60,659 bases of DNA from Prevotellaceae bacterium UBA1075 (GCA_002316015.1 DCCS01000018.1:33217-93875), one strand, 5' to 3'. Positions 1 to 9,035 are shown, numbered from the stretch's first letter. Notes: generated from the letters alone by a model not told the origin. Made by a program: numbers and translations.

Positions 1-273
1 ACAAAACGATGGCTGCGGCGCATCACCCTGCAAGCCGACTGGAACGGGCGGGGCAGAATCTACTGGACCGAGGACAACCATGTGAGCGAGCCTTTCTATG
101 GCACACTGGACGCTCGCCTCACGCTATCGCACAGGAAGGCAGACCTGAGCCTATGGGGCAAGAACCTGACCAACCAGCATTACCGCTCCTTCTACTTCGA
201 GAGCATGAACCGTGGTTTCAGTCAGAAAGGTGCACCCATCCAACTGGGCGCGGATGTCAGGCTGAGGTTCTGA
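1..273 (+). CDS. TonB-dependent receptor, C-terminal end (partial)
   Basis: The reading frame is open from the first base and ends at 273, giving about 90 residues, so the 5' part lies outside the window. It reads as the last beta-strands of an outer-membrane TonB-dependent receptor: alternating polar and aromatic residues, a WGKNLTNQHY segment typical of the closing barrel of these receptors, and a terminal strand ending in LRF (C-terminal phenylalanine, an outer-membrane insertion signal). The ligand cannot be told from this fragment. It shares the family, but not the sequence ending, with the complete receptor at 58499-60487. Confidence 0.8.
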   Translation, partial: TKRWLRRITLQADWNGRGRIYWTEDNHVSEPFYGTLDARLTLSHRKADLSLWGKNLTNQHYRSFYFESMNRGFSQKGAPIQLGADVRLRF

Positions 274-590
274 GACGTTCTCATTGCTGAGACACGCCTC
301 CAACGCTATGCTGTCAGTCCCGAACCTGCCGGCATTTCCGCGACACCAATGCCCGCAGTGCCCTATTCCCATCCCCAACAGGTACTGGCATAATTGCCGC
401 AGCGCGCCAGGTACACGGAAACAGCATGAGGCGCACCCCGGCGGCAACCATGTCACGGGAGGAGCGACAGCGTGGGAAAAGAATGAGGCGGGCTTGGGAT
501 TGCCAACCAAGGGTAACTTCTTCCGATTTTTGGGTAATCCGCTATGTGCACAAAAATGCGTACCTTTGCCTTGTCAAAAAGCAAAAGAAG
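274..590. other. Gene-free spacer
   Basis: No convincing gene. The only assigned element is the -7 promoter at 561-568. A stretch near 318-335 vaguely recalls a cobalamin-riboswitch B12 box but lacks the rest of that structure. Confidence 0.5.
561..568 (+). promoter_or_regulatory. -7 promoter element for the DXS-like gene
   Basis: TACCTTTG matches the Bacteroidota -7 consensus TAnnTTTG and lies 22 bases before the ATG at 591. It supports that ATG over the upstream in-frame codons. Confidence 0.6.
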
Positions 591-2348
591 ATGTACATAG
601 AGAAGATCAAGTCACCAGCCGACTTGAAGGGACTGGATTTGAAGGCGCTCCAGACTGTCGCCGACGAGACACGACAGGCCGTTCTGAACCGCGTGAGCAA
701 GCATGGTGGGCACATTGGCCCCAACCTGGGATTTGTGGAGGCCACCGTGGCATTGCACTTTGTGTTCGACGCGCCCAGGGACAAGTTTGTGTTCGACGTG
801 AGCCACCAGTGCTATCCGCACAAAGTACTCACAGGGCGAGCATCGGGCTTCCTGGGCAACGTGGACGACATGAATGCCATCAGCGGATACTCCTCGCCCA
901 CCGAATGCCCCGAGTATGACAACTTCGAGGTGGGGCACACATCCACCTCCATCAGCCTGGCCACAGGACTCCAGAAGGCACGTGACATAAAGGGCACGCA
1001 CGAGAACATCATCGCCATCATAGGTGACGGATCGCTTTCGGGCGGCGAGGCTTTCGAAGGACTGGACGAAGCATCAGAACTGGGAACGGGCATCATCATC
1101 GTGCTCAACGACAACGAGATGTCCATCGCCGAGGACCACGGAGGCATCTACAAGAACCTGCGCGCCCTGAGGGAAAGCCATGGAGAATGCGCCCACAACT
1201 GGTTCAAGGCGTGGGGATTCGAGTACAAGTACCTGGAAGAAGGCAACGACCTGGAGAAACTCATCAAGGTCTTCGAGAGTGTAAAGGGCACCGACAAGCC
1301 CACTGTCGTGCACATCCACACCGAGAAGGGGCATGGCTTCGCACCTGCTGTGGCCGACAAGGAAGCCTGGCACTGGGGCATGCCCTTCAACATCAAGGAT
1401 GGAAGCCGGCCGCAGTCACCCGCTGTGGAGACTTACGAGCAACTCTATTCCGACTGGATGCTACGGGAGATGCAGCAGGACAAAACTCTCATCGCCGTGA
1501 CAGCAGGAACCCCTTCGGCCGCCGGTTTCACTCCAGAGAAGCGCAAAAAGGCCGGCAAGCAGCACATTGACATGGGCATTGCCGAGGAACAGGCTGCCGC
1601 CATGATTTCGGGAATGGCCAAGGGCGGACTGCACCCGGTGTGGACTGTGTACAGCACCTTTATCCAGCGCGCCTATGACCAGATTGCCCAGGACTTGTGC
1701 ATCAACTCCAATCCTGCTGTCATCAATGTGATGTGGGGAGGCTCGGGCACGATGAACGACATCACGCACATCTGCCTGTTCGATATCCCCATGCTGTGCA
1801 GCATCCCTGGCCTCATCTACCTGGCACCCACCACCTGCGAGGAATATTTTGCCATGCTGCGCTGGTCCATCGTACAGGACAAGAAGCCCATCGCCATACG
1901 CGTGCCCAGCAATGGGGTCAACCACACGGACATGCCTGTCGACACCACCTATTCTTACGAGCCCAGCTACCTGGTGACACACGCCGGCTCCCAGGTGGCC
2001 ATCATCGCCGCTGGCTCATTCTACCAGAAGGGCGAGCGGGTAGCCAGATTGCTCAGCGAGAAAGGCATCGACGCGACACTGGTCAACCCGCGCTATCTGA
2101 ACGGGGTGGACGCATCGACGCTGTACAGCCTGAAGGACAACCACAGCCTGGTGGTGACTCTGGAGGACGGCTGTAAGGACGGAGGCTTCGGTGAGCGTAT
2201 TGCCTCGTTTTATGGCACCACGGACATGAAAGTGCTGGTGGGCGGTATCAAAAAAGGGCTCTACGACCGCTTCGACCAGCAGCAACTGCTTGCCGACAAC
2301 CACCTGCTGGACACTCAGATAGCAGATGACATCATAAGCATATTGTAG
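591..2348 (+). CDS. DXS-like thiamine-diphosphate enzyme (second DXS-type paralogue)
   Basis: A 585-residue protein with the three-domain order of 1-deoxy-D-xylulose-5-phosphate synthase: ThDP-binding N-terminal domain, transketolase pyrimidine-binding domain, transketolase C-terminal domain. Visible motifs are GDGSLSGGEAFEGL at about residue 145 and NDNEMSI for ThDP/Mg binding, HGGH near the N-terminus, GHGF, and the MGIAEEQ glutamate. It is about 40 residues shorter than the canonical enzyme at 37183. The canonical GEDGPTHHG segment is replaced by GSGTMNDITH, and the YPRG substrate arginine region reads VPSNG. It may therefore be a DXS-like enzyme with another acceptor. The start at 591 is chosen because the promoter lies just upstream; the frame is open further back. 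It is monocistronic. Confidence 0.8.
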   Translation: MYIEKIKSPADLKGLDLKALQTVADETRQAVLNRVSKHGGHIGPNLGFVEATVALHFVFDAPRDKFVFDVSHQCYPHKVLTGRASGFLGNVDDMNAISGYSSPTECPEYDNFEVGHTSTSISLATGLQKARDIKGTHENIIAIIGDGSLSGGEAFEGLDEASELGTGIIIVLNDNEMSIAEDHGGIYKNLRALRESHGECAHNWFKAWGFEYKYLEEGNDLEKLIKVFESVKGTDKPTVVHIHTEKGHGFAPAVADKEAWHWGMPFNIKDGSRPQSPAVETYEQLYSDWMLREMQQDKTLIAVTAGTPSAAGFTPEKRKKAGKQHIDMGIAEEQAAAMISGMAKGGLHPVWTVYSTFIQRAYDQIAQDLCINSNPAVINVMWGGSGTMNDITHICLFDIPMLCSIPGLIYLAPTTCEEYFAMLRWSIVQDKKPIAIRVPSNGVNHTDMPVDTTYSYEPSYLVTHAGSQVAIIAAGSFYQKGERVARLLSEKGIDATLVNPRYLNGVDASTLYSLKDNHSLVVTLEDGCKDGGFGERIASFYGTTDMKVLVGGIKKGLYDRFDQQQLLADNHLLDTQIADDIISIL

Positions 2349-2480
2349 AAAGCGGTCTGTGCGAGCACAGGAACTGCATGCGGCTGAGGGGCGTACAGCT
2401 CACACGGGCACTTGTCCATGCGAGCACCGCTCCACAGCCATGCTGGCTCGCCAACAGCGGACAGCGTGGGCACACGCCTG

Positions 2481-3209
2481 TCATCCGTTCCAGAACCGCC
2501 AGCTGGCCAAGGCCTGCAGGTGCAGCATCTCCAGTCCGTTCTTCACCATGGCTCCGCGCCACGCGCCACGCTTGAGGAAGAGGGTCTCCTGGGGATTATA
2601 CACGAGGTCATAGAGCAGATGCCTGTCCGTGAGCAGATGATAGGGGATATCGGGACAGGCGTCCACCCGAGGGAACATGCCCAGCGGCGTACAGTTCACC
2701 ACCACCTGGTAGTGGCCCATCACCTCGGGTGTGAGGTCGGCATAGGTAAGGCGACTTGGAGCGGGCGTGCGGCTCACGTATGTCCAGTCAAGCCCAAGCC
2801 TCTCAAGCCCTACCCTGATGGCACGGCTCGCGCCGCCTGTTCCGAGCACCAGCGCGTGTCGGTGCCACGGCTGCAGGAGCGGCCGTATGCTGTCCACAAA
2901 CCCTATGATGTCGCTGTTGAAGCCCTTCAGCCTGCTCCCGCGCACCCGTATCACATTGACTGCGCCTATCTCCCTGGCCTCGTCGCTCAACTCATCGAGC
3001 ATGGGGATGACAGCCTCCTTGTGCGGCAGGGTCACATTGAGCCCGCGCAGGTCGGGATTGTCCCGGATGATACCAGGAAGCAGGTCGGCCGAGGGTATCT
3101 CGAAATTGACATACTGGGCGTCAATATGCTCGCGCCGGAACTTCTCGGTGAAGAAGGCACGGCTGAAACTGTGCCCCAGGGGGTAACCTATTATTCCATA
3201 TTTGTCCAT
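2481..3209 (-). CDS. aroE: Shikimate dehydrogenase
   Basis: A 242-residue enzyme of the shikimate (aromatic amino acid) pathway that reduces 3-dehydroshikimate with NADPH in the cytoplasm. The shikimate-binding and catalytic residues are present: the GHS motif near residue 12, Lys64 in NVTLPHKE and Asp100 in GFNSD. The NADP-binding glycine loop GTGGASRA lies at about 123-130. The start at 3209 (MDKYGIIGYP) gives a canonical N-terminus; an upstream extension of the frame runs into ubiE and is rejected. It is the last gene of the minus-strand run phoH, GH10-like, purC, ubiE, aroE, starting 16 bases after ubiE. Length is slightly below the usual 270, as is common for Bacteroidales. Confidence 0.93.
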   Translation of the reverse strand: MDKYGIIGYPLGHSFSRAFFTEKFRREHIDAQYVNFEIPSADLLPGIIRDNPDLRGLNVTLPHKEAVIPMLDELSDEAREIGAVNVIRVRGSRLKGFNSDIIGFVDSIRPLLQPWHRHALVLGTGGASRAIRVGLERLGLDWTYVSRTPAPSRLTYADLTPEVMGHYQVVVNCTPLGMFPRVDACPDIPYHLLTDRHLLYDLVYNPQETLFLKRGAWRGAMVKNGLEMLHLQALASWRFWNG

Positions 3210-3225
3210 AGACTTCGTCTCGTTT

Positions 3226-3957
3226 TTACTTCGTGGCCAGGTACATGGTACTGATGCCGCCGCAGAACCGTTCCCAGCGCACGCTGGAGAACCCGTTCTT
3301 GCGGAGTATCCGCTCCATCTCCTCGGCTTGGGGAAACGCCTCCATGCTGGTGGGCAGGTAGGTGTAGGCACTCCCGTCACGGCTGATAATCCGTCCAAGG
3401 ACAGGCATCACCACATGGGCATAGAGGCCAAAGAGTTGCTTCATGGGAAAATGCGCAGGCGTGCTCAGTTCCACGATGAGCAGATGACCGCTGGGGCGCA
3501 GCACCCTGCACATCTCGCGCAAGCCGGCGTCAAGGTCGCTGAAGTTGCGCACTCCATAGGAGGAAGTGACTGCGTCAAAGGAATTGTCGGGAAACGACAT
3601 GCGGGTGCAGTCCTCTCTCTGGAAGGTGATGATATCCTCCAGTCCAGCCTCCTTTACTTTCCGGCGTGCCACCTGCATCATGCCCTCGCTGATGTCGGCC
3701 CCCACTATGCGGCGGGGATGATTGCGCCGGGCCTGCATGATGGCCAGGTCGCCGGTGCCCGTGGCAATGTCCAGCACCTCCTGCGGGGCAAACTTCCCCA
3801 GCGCGTCGATGGCCTTGCGCCGCCAGCGGCGGTCTATTCCAAGCGAGAGGCTATGGTTGAGCAGGTCATAGGAATGTGCGATGCTGTTGAACATGCGCTC
3901 CACCTGCTGCCGTTTGTCTCCCTGTCCATAGGGTCTCACTGTCTCTGTCTGGTACAT
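3226..3957 (-). CDS. ubiE: Demethylmenaquinone methyltransferase
   Basis: A 243-residue SAM-dependent class I methyltransferase of the UbiE/MenG family. The SAM-binding motif VLDIATGTGDLA lies at about residues 61-72, and the GVRNFSD motif typical of UbiE/MenG is present. In an anaerobe without ubiquinone the expected role is the last step of menaquinone synthesis, so menG is an equally good name. It lies between purC (87-base gap) and aroE (16-base gap), consistent with one transcript. Confidence 0.93.
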   Translation of the reverse strand: MYQTETVRPYGQGDKRQQVERMFNSIAHSYDLLNHSLSLGIDRRWRRKAIDALGKFAPQEVLDIATGTGDLAIMQARRNHPRRIVGADISEGMMQVARRKVKEAGLEDIITFQREDCTRMSFPDNSFDAVTSSYGVRNFSDLDAGLREMCRVLRPSGHLLIVELSTPAHFPMKQLFGLYAHVVMPVLGRIISRDGSAYTYLPTSMEAFPQAEEMERILRKNGFSSVRWERFCGGISTMYLATK

Positions 3958-4044
3958 ACCATCAGTGTGTCTGCCGTGGGCGGGAAACAGCCCGGACGCA
4001 CACGTCCCACCGAACGCATGTGCCCCGCCTGTCCCCCCGCGTGG

Positions 4045-4998
4045 TCACTTACCGTACTGGTTGAGCCAGTCGGTCACGTTCTTCTCAATGCGCGCGGCGA
4101 TATCTCCCCCGCCTTCAGCAGGGTGAAATTTCTCGCCCACGATATGCTCGTAAAGCTCGATGTAGCGGTCAGACACGCTCCGGGCATACTCATCGGTGAT
4201 TTCGGGCATGACTTGCCCCGGCTGGTTCATAAAGTTGTGCTCGATGAGCCACTGGCGCACGAATTCCTTGCTCAACTGCCTCTGTGGCAGTCCCTGCTCA
4301 AACTTCTCCTTATAACCCTCGGCATAGAAGTAGCGGCTGCTGTCGGGCGTGTGTATCTCGTCGATGAGTATCACCTTGCCGTCACGCTTTCCGAACTCAT
4401 ACTTGGTGTCCACCAGGATGAGCCCCTTGGCTGCGGCCATCTCGGTGCCGCGCGCGAACAGAGCACGTGTATATTGCTCCATCTGCTCGTAGTCCTCGCG
4501 GCTCACGATGCCCTGCGCAATGATTTCCTCGCGGCTGATGTTCTCGTCATGTCCCTCCTCGGCCTTGGTGGTGGGGGTGATGATGGGCTCGGGGAACTTC
4601 TGGTTCTCCCTCATGCCGTCGGGCAGTCTCACGCCGCACAGCATGCGACATCCTTCTTTGTACTCCCTCCAGGCCGAGCCAGTCAGATAACCCCGGATTA
4701 TCATCTCCACGCGGAAGCCCTCCGCCTTGAGTCCCACAGTGACCATGGGGTCGGGTGTGGCCAGTTTCCAGTTGGGCACGATGTCGGCTGTGGCGTCGAG
4801 GAACTTGGCGGCGATCTGGTTGAGCACCTGCCCCTTGAAGGGAATGCCCTTGGGCAGCACCACATCAAAGGCCGAGATGCGGTCGGTGGCGACCATAACC
4901 ATCAGGTCGTCGTTGATGTCATACACATCGCGCACCTTGCCATGGTACACGCTCACCTGCCCCGGCAGGTTGAAGTCTGTTCTGGTTAGAGCTTTCAT
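4045..4998 (-). CDS. purC: Phosphoribosylaminoimidazole-succinocarboxamide synthase
   Basis: A 317-residue SAICAR synthetase that joins aspartate to CAIR in de novo purine synthesis. The N-terminal VYHGKVRDVYDI and ATDRISAFD motifs and the internal IDEIHTPDSSR are diagnostic. The longer, yeast-like length with a C-terminal extension is usual in Bacteroidales. I chose the ATG at 4998 (MKALTRTDF) over one seven codons upstream because the family N-terminus starts there. It sits 46 bases after the GH10-like gene in the same direction. Confidence 0.93.
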   Translation of the reverse strand: MKALTRTDFNLPGQVSVYHGKVRDVYDINDDLMVMVATDRISAFDVVLPKGIPFKGQVLNQIAAKFLDATADIVPNWKLATPDPMVTVGLKAEGFRVEMIIRGYLTGSAWREYKEGCRMLCGVRLPDGMRENQKFPEPIITPTTKAEEGHDENISREEIIAQGIVSREDYEQMEQYTRALFARGTEMAAAKGLILVDTKYEFGKRDGKVILIDEIHTPDSSRYFYAEGYKEKFEQGLPQRQLSKEFVRQWLIEHNFMNQPGQVMPEITDEYARSVSDRYIELYEHIVGEKFHPAEGGGDIAARIEKNVTDWLNQYGK

Positions 4999-5044
4999 TC
5001 TATATATGTTTGTTTTCAAGAGGCAGTTTGCTGTTCTGCTTGCC

Positions 5045-6796
5045 TCATCTTATATATATCTTCTTGGAGGCTGTCTGCTTGCCCGTTACGGCCTTCACCA
5101 CATAGATGCCCGTGGGCAGTCCGCTCACATCCAGCTCGCTGGTGTCCCCGGCACTCTCCATCAGTTGCCCCATCGTGTTATATACCTGCAGCTGTTCCAC
5201 GGTCATGCTGGTGGTCACCGTCCAGCCGTCCAGGTCTATCCGCACCGCATCCTCAGGGATTTCCTCCACGACATCGGCAATGTCGATGTACATGGGCGTG
5301 AACTCGTTTCCATAACGGTCGAGTATGCACACGGCGAACTGGTAGCCCTGGCCATACTGTTCGGGAATCTGGTAGGAGTTGGTATAGGTCACGCCCAGCA
5401 GGTAGTCGGCCAGGATGCCTCCCGACGTGCTCGTCTCCAGGTTCTCGTCCTTTTTCTCCTCGGGGATGGCGTACACGCTGTACCGCATGCGCTCCACCTC
5501 GTCCCACTTGAGTTGCTTCCCGTCCGAGACAAGGTTCTGCACGGTGCCCTGCTCCTCATGCTCCTTCCAGGTGATGGCGGGCGTGAGCGCGGGGTGCATG
5601 TACTTGTTGGCCTTGAGCCATGCGCCCAGCCCCCCGACCTTCTTCCCGTCGATGTCGCAGGCCGAGTAGAAGATGGCTCCCGGGGCGGCCGTCTTGGTAT
5701 ATGTCCGTGAGTACTGCACCTGCTTGCCCACCTCCTTCCAGTCGGCGGCGGTGTTGCTCGACTGAAGGAAAGTGAGCGAGTGGCTGGCGTAATGATGACG
5801 GCCAAACTGCTTGGCCACCTTGGACCACCACTGGGTCATGGGGCCGAAGGGGTTGGTCCTGTGGTCAGTCTTCCAGTAAATCTGGGGGGAAATGTAGTCA
5901 ATGGTGCCCTCCTTGAGCCACGCCACGGGGTCAGAGAAGATGCCGTTGTACTGCCAGTCACTTCCCTTGGGTATGGGGTCGACCCCGTGCTTTGCGGCCA
6001 CTGCGGGGTCGGAGCAGGCCGCTCCGGCCGGCGAGATGCCGAACTTGATGCTGGGGTCAAGTTCCTGTATCATGTTATAGACGTCGCCCACCATGGCGTT
6101 GATGTTCTCCCTGCGCCAGTCACCAAAGGAAAGCCTTGTGCCCGAATTCTTCCAGTCATTGTAGTCTTCGGCGTCACTTGACGTGGGCATGCCGCTGGGA
6201 TAGAAATAATCGTCAAAAATGATGCCGTCGATGTCATAGCCCTCTATCATCTCACGGCATACAGCCACGATACGCTCGCGGGTCGCGGCAAGCGCGGGGT
6301 TGAAGATGACCTCGCCATTGTAGGAGATGAGCATGCCCCTTTTCTTCAAGTCCCTGTCATACCTTGTGTTATGGTCCTTGTCCGTCTTTTTCTTCCAGCG
6401 GTAGGGGTTGACCCACGCGTGGCATTCCATGCCCCGCTTGTGACACTCGTCCACCACGAACTCCAGGGGGTCCCAGTACAGGCGCGAGCCGCGGGTGCCC
6501 GTGAAGAATGCCGACACGGGCTCAAGGCTTGACTTGTACAGGGCATCGGCCATGGGGCGCACCTGGAAATACACGGAGTTGAGCCCTGCGGCCTGCATGG
6601 AATCCAGGTACTCCACCATCTCGCTCTTCTGCTTGCGGAATATGGCGTTTGAGCTTCCCTTCACTGATGGCCAGTCGATGTTGTACACCGTGGCAAGCCA
6701 CACGCCACGTACCTCGCGTTTGACATACCTGTCTGCCGCTGCCAGCGGCCCCAGGGCCATAGCAAGGAGTACTGCTGCGAGTAATGTTCTTTTCAT
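5045..6796 (-). CDS. Secreted GH10-like (DUF187) glycoside hydrolase with T9SS sorting tail
   Basis: A 583-residue protein. A signal peptide (residues 1-21) is followed by a TIM-barrel domain of the glycosyl-hydrolase-like 10 family (REVRGVWLATVYNIDWPS start, HAWVNPYRW, a DGIIFDDYFYP segment and YISPQIYWK), a family linked to cell-wall or polysaccharide breakdown in which the substrate is often unknown. A linker and fibronectin-like region (about 395-500) follow. The last 60 residues form a Por-secretion-type tail (LQVYNTMGQL, then LPTGIYVVKA and a terminal KKIYIR), which predicts export across the outer membrane by the type IX system. It sits 19 bases after phoH and 46 before purC. A secreted hydrolase inside an otherwise housekeeping run is unusual. 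Confidence 0.85.
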   Translation of the reverse strand: MKRTLLAAVLLAMALGPLAAADRYVKREVRGVWLATVYNIDWPSVKGSSNAIFRKQKSEMVEYLDSMQAAGLNSVYFQVRPMADALYKSSLEPVSAFFTGTRGSRLYWDPLEFVVDECHKRGMECHAWVNPYRWKKKTDKDHNTRYDRDLKKRGMLISYNGEVIFNPALAATRERIVAVCREMIEGYDIDGIIFDDYFYPSGMPTSSDAEDYNDWKNSGTRLSFGDWRRENINAMVGDVYNMIQELDPSIKFGISPAGAACSDPAVAAKHGVDPIPKGSDWQYNGIFSDPVAWLKEGTIDYISPQIYWKTDHRTNPFGPMTQWWSKVAKQFGRHHYASHSLTFLQSSNTAADWKEVGKQVQYSRTYTKTAAPGAIFYSACDIDGKKVGGLGAWLKANKYMHPALTPAITWKEHEEQGTVQNLVSDGKQLKWDEVERMRYSVYAIPEEKKDENLETSTSGGILADYLLGVTYTNSYQIPEQYGQGYQFAVCILDRYGNEFTPMYIDIADVVEEIPEDAVRIDLDGWTVTTSMTVEQLQVYNTMGQLMESAGDTSELDVSGLPTGIYVVKAVTGKQTASKKIYIR

Positions 6797-6815
6797 TTTT
6801 GTTTAGTTTGTTAAG

Positions 6816-7787
6816 TTAATAATTCTCTTGTTTCCGTTCTTGGGTCTTGGCCTCATCATCGCGGCGGCGGTAAGCCTCCACGATGCGCGTCACCAACTTG
6901 TGCCTCACGATGTCACGCCCGTCCATCTGGACAAAGCCTATGCCGCGAACGCCATTGAGCACCTGCAAGGCATCCGCCAGCCCCGAGCGCACGCTTCCCG
7001 GAAGATCAATCTGCGTCATGTCGCCCGTGACAATCATCTTGGTGCGCATGCCCATGCGCGTGAGAAACATCTTGATCTGTGCCACGGTGGTGTTCTGTGC
7101 CTCGTCCAGGATGACCACAGCATCGTTGAGCGTGCGTCCACGCATGAATGCCAGGGGCGCTATCTGTATGATGTTCTGCTCCATCATCTCCCTCAGTCTC
7201 AAGGGGGGCACCATGTCCTCCAGGGCATCATAGAGTGGCTGCAGGTAGGGGTCTATCTTGTCCTTCATGTCCCCGGGCAGGAATCCCAGCTTCTCACCTG
7301 CCTCGACCGCAGGCCGCGAGAGTATGATGCGTCGCACCTGCTTGCTCTTCAGGGCACGCACGGCAAGGGCAATGGCCGTGTAGGTCTTGCCTGTCCCCGC
7401 CGGGCCTGTGGCAAGCACCATGTCGTTCTGCTCATAGGAGTCCAGCAGCCGCTTCTGTCCCGGCGTGCGCGGCGCGATGGGCTTTCCGGCCACGCTGTAG
7501 ACAATCACATCGTCCCCGCCATGCCGTCCCGTATGCTCCCCCCTCAGTATGTGCAGCACATCCTCTTCGGTGAGCGTGTTGTACTTGTGTATATGTTCCT
7601 GAAGTTTCTGCATATGCTCCTCCAGCGCGCACATCTCCAACTCGTCGCCCATCAGATGGATGACATTTCCGCGGGCCGCAATGCGCAACTTGGGGTAAAG
7701 CCCCTTTATTATCTGCATGTTCGCATTGTTTACCCCGTATAATGTTACCGGGTCGATGTCTTCAAGAGCAATATGTTTCTCTATCAT
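6816..7787 (-). CDS. phoH: PhoH-like ATPase
   Basis: A 323-residue cytoplasmic P-loop protein of the PhoH family, associated with RNA metabolism and phosphate stress. An N-terminal RNA-binding-like region is followed by Walker A GPAGTGKT at about 128-135 and Walker B VVILDEAQN near 224-232. The start at 7787 gives the family N-terminus MIEKHIALEDIDP; the upstream TTG at 7811 falls inside the promoter. It is the first gene of the minus-strand run reaching aroE. Confidence 0.9.
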   Translation of the reverse strand: MIEKHIALEDIDPVTLYGVNNANMQIIKGLYPKLRIAARGNVIHLMGDELEMCALEEHMQKLQEHIHKYNTLTEEDVLHILRGEHTGRHGGDDVIVYSVAGKPIAPRTPGQKRLLDSYEQNDMVLATGPAGTGKTYTAIALAVRALKSKQVRRIILSRPAVEAGEKLGFLPGDMKDKIDPYLQPLYDALEDMVPPLRLREMMEQNIIQIAPLAFMRGRTLNDAVVILDEAQNTTVAQIKMFLTRMGMRTKMIVTGDMTQIDLPGSVRSGLADALQVLNGVRGIGFVQMDGRDIVRHKLVTRIVEAYRRRDDEAKTQERKQENY

Positions 7788-7808
7788 CCAGTTTCGTTTA
7801 TTCTTCTG

Positions 7809-7816
7809 CAAATTTA
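7809..7816 (-). promoter_or_regulatory. -7 promoter element for the phoH-aroE run
   Basis: Read on the minus strand the bases are TAAATTTG, 21 bases before the phoH ATG. It is the only good promoter match before this five-gene run. Confidence 0.6.
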
Positions 7817-7849
7817 CAGCACAAATTTGAGTTTTCCCTTATATTTGAC

Positions 7850-7857
7850 TAACTTTG
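7850..7857 (+). promoter_or_regulatory. Forward -7 promoter-like element
   Basis: TTTGACTAACTTTG matches the Bacteroidota -7 pattern and points right, about 235 bases before the gene at 8093. No coding region starts close to it, so the role is uncertain: a long leader, an RNA, or a distal promoter. Confidence 0.4.
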
Positions 7858-8072
7858 TTGTTCCAAGACAAGGGAGCCCGCCCCTGCCTGCAGGCGGCCC
7901 TCCTCACGCATCCCCGGAACTGCCACCCCCCCAGCATGGCGCGTACGCTCCGCCCGCGCCATGTGCGGTCAAGCTCGCGCCCAGCCTCCATGCGGGTGCG
8001 CGACCGGGATGCAGCCCCGTTCCGGGGCAGAAGATTTTCCGCCCTCCTCTTGCACGTTATGGGAAATGTCGC

Positions 8073-8080
8073 TACTTTTG
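8073..8080 (+). promoter_or_regulatory. -7 promoter element for the DUF5715-like gene
   Basis: TACTTTTG lies 12 bases before the ATG at 8093, predicting a leader of only a few bases. Confidence 0.6.
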
Positions 8081-8092
8081 CCCCGAAACGAC

Positions 8093-8896
8093 ATGAGAAG
8101 ATTAAAGAAGAAAATATACCTGTCGCTGTGCGCCTCGGCTGTAGCCACACTTGCGGCGGTGCGCGCATGCCACCCGGCGGTCATGCCCCGGCAGGAGACC
8201 GGTCACCAGGAAAACACAGAAAAGCCACTCCCCCCCGACACCCAGGCCACCCCCGTGCCTCTTGTGCACGCCGTCACCGGCCTGCACGCGACACCGGACT
8301 ACCCCAACGGTGAGAGCAGCCCCTGGCACAAGGTGGGCAACGTGCATTCCTACAAGGACTGCTTCCCTGACGCGCAGGACGTGCAAATCGCGGCGGCCAC
8401 CCGGTGGGGCGTGCCTCCCGTGGCCGACAGGCAGGAGGCCGAGCACAGGAAAGCCGAACTGGTGTATGTGGGAGCCGATCCGTACTTCACGGTGGACCGG
8501 AACATGAGCCACAGCATCCCCTATCTGGTCCCGCGCGCCCACGACCTGCTTCGCAACATCGGACGCAGTTTCCTGGACAGCCTGTATGTGCGGGGGATAC
8601 CCCTGCACCGCGTCATCGTGTCAAGCATACTGCGCACCGAGGATGATGTGAGACGGCTCAGAAACCACAACGGGAACGCCAGCGAGCAAAGTTGCCACCG
8701 CTACGGAACCACCTTTGACATCGCCTACAACAGGTACGCCACGGTGTACGACCCCCGGGGCCCCGAGCGCAGGGCCGTGCGCAACGACACGCTGAAGTGG
8801 GTGCTGAGCCAGGTGCTGAGAGACCTGCGCGCCGACAGCCTCTGCTATGTGAAGTACGAGGTGAGGCAGGGCTGCTTCCACATCACGGTGCGCTGA
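8093..8896 (+). CDS. DUF5715-like exported protein, M15 peptidase-like fold
   Basis: A 267-residue protein with a basic N-terminus and a hydrophobic segment (about residues 6-22) that may be a signal anchor. The C-terminal half has the layout of the DUF5715/M15 (VanY-like) group: SSILRTEDDVRRL, then CHRYGTTFDIAY (His and Asp as in the zinc-binding HxxGxxxD pattern), and a final GCFHITVR in which the His would be the third metal ligand. A periplasmic peptidoglycan role is therefore possible but inferred. The gene stands alone between the phoH run and the mmd operon. Confidence 0.6.
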   Translation: MRRLKKKIYLSLCASAVATLAAVRACHPAVMPRQETGHQENTEKPLPPDTQATPVPLVHAVTGLHATPDYPNGESSPWHKVGNVHSYKDCFPDAQDVQIAAATRWGVPPVADRQEAEHRKAELVYVGADPYFTVDRNMSHSIPYLVPRAHDLLRNIGRSFLDSLYVRGIPLHRVIVSSILRTEDDVRRLRNHNGNASEQSCHRYGTTFDIAYNRYATVYDPRGPERRAVRNDTLKWVLSQVLRDLRADSLCYVKYEVRQGCFHITVR

Positions 8897-8969
8897 CCGG
8901 ACGGGCGGGCAAAGCCCCCAGCCCCCAGCCCACGGGGCAAGAGCAAACCACCGCATGCACATGGGGCGG

Positions 8970-9035
8970 CCAACGCATGCGGCCGCAGTCGCCAACGCAG
9001 CGCACTGCATCAGCCAACGCATGCGGCTGCCACCA
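8970..9035. repeat. 22-bp tandem repeat, three degenerate copies
   Basis: Units begin CCAACGCA at 8970, 8992 and 9014. They share the CCAACGCA...GCACTGCAT core with the array at 36863-36945 and the sequence at the right end of the window, so this is a dispersed repeat family. Confidence 0.65.

Larger units (their letters stand above)
7788..8092. other. Divergent intergenic region between phoH and the DUF5715-like gene
   Basis: About 305 bases holding one minus-strand and two plus-strand -7 elements. No gene is seen. Confidence 0.5.

Noticed and set aside
300..420. Possible cobalamin riboswitch
   Set aside because: GTCAGTCCCGAACCTGCC resembles a B12 box, and the reverse strand has GCCAGT...GGGATGGG, but the elements are on opposite strands or out of order, and no suitable gene lies downstream at the right distance.
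3202..4989. Plus-strand open frame of 595 codons
   Set aside because: It is antisense to ubiE and purC, both of which are clear genes.
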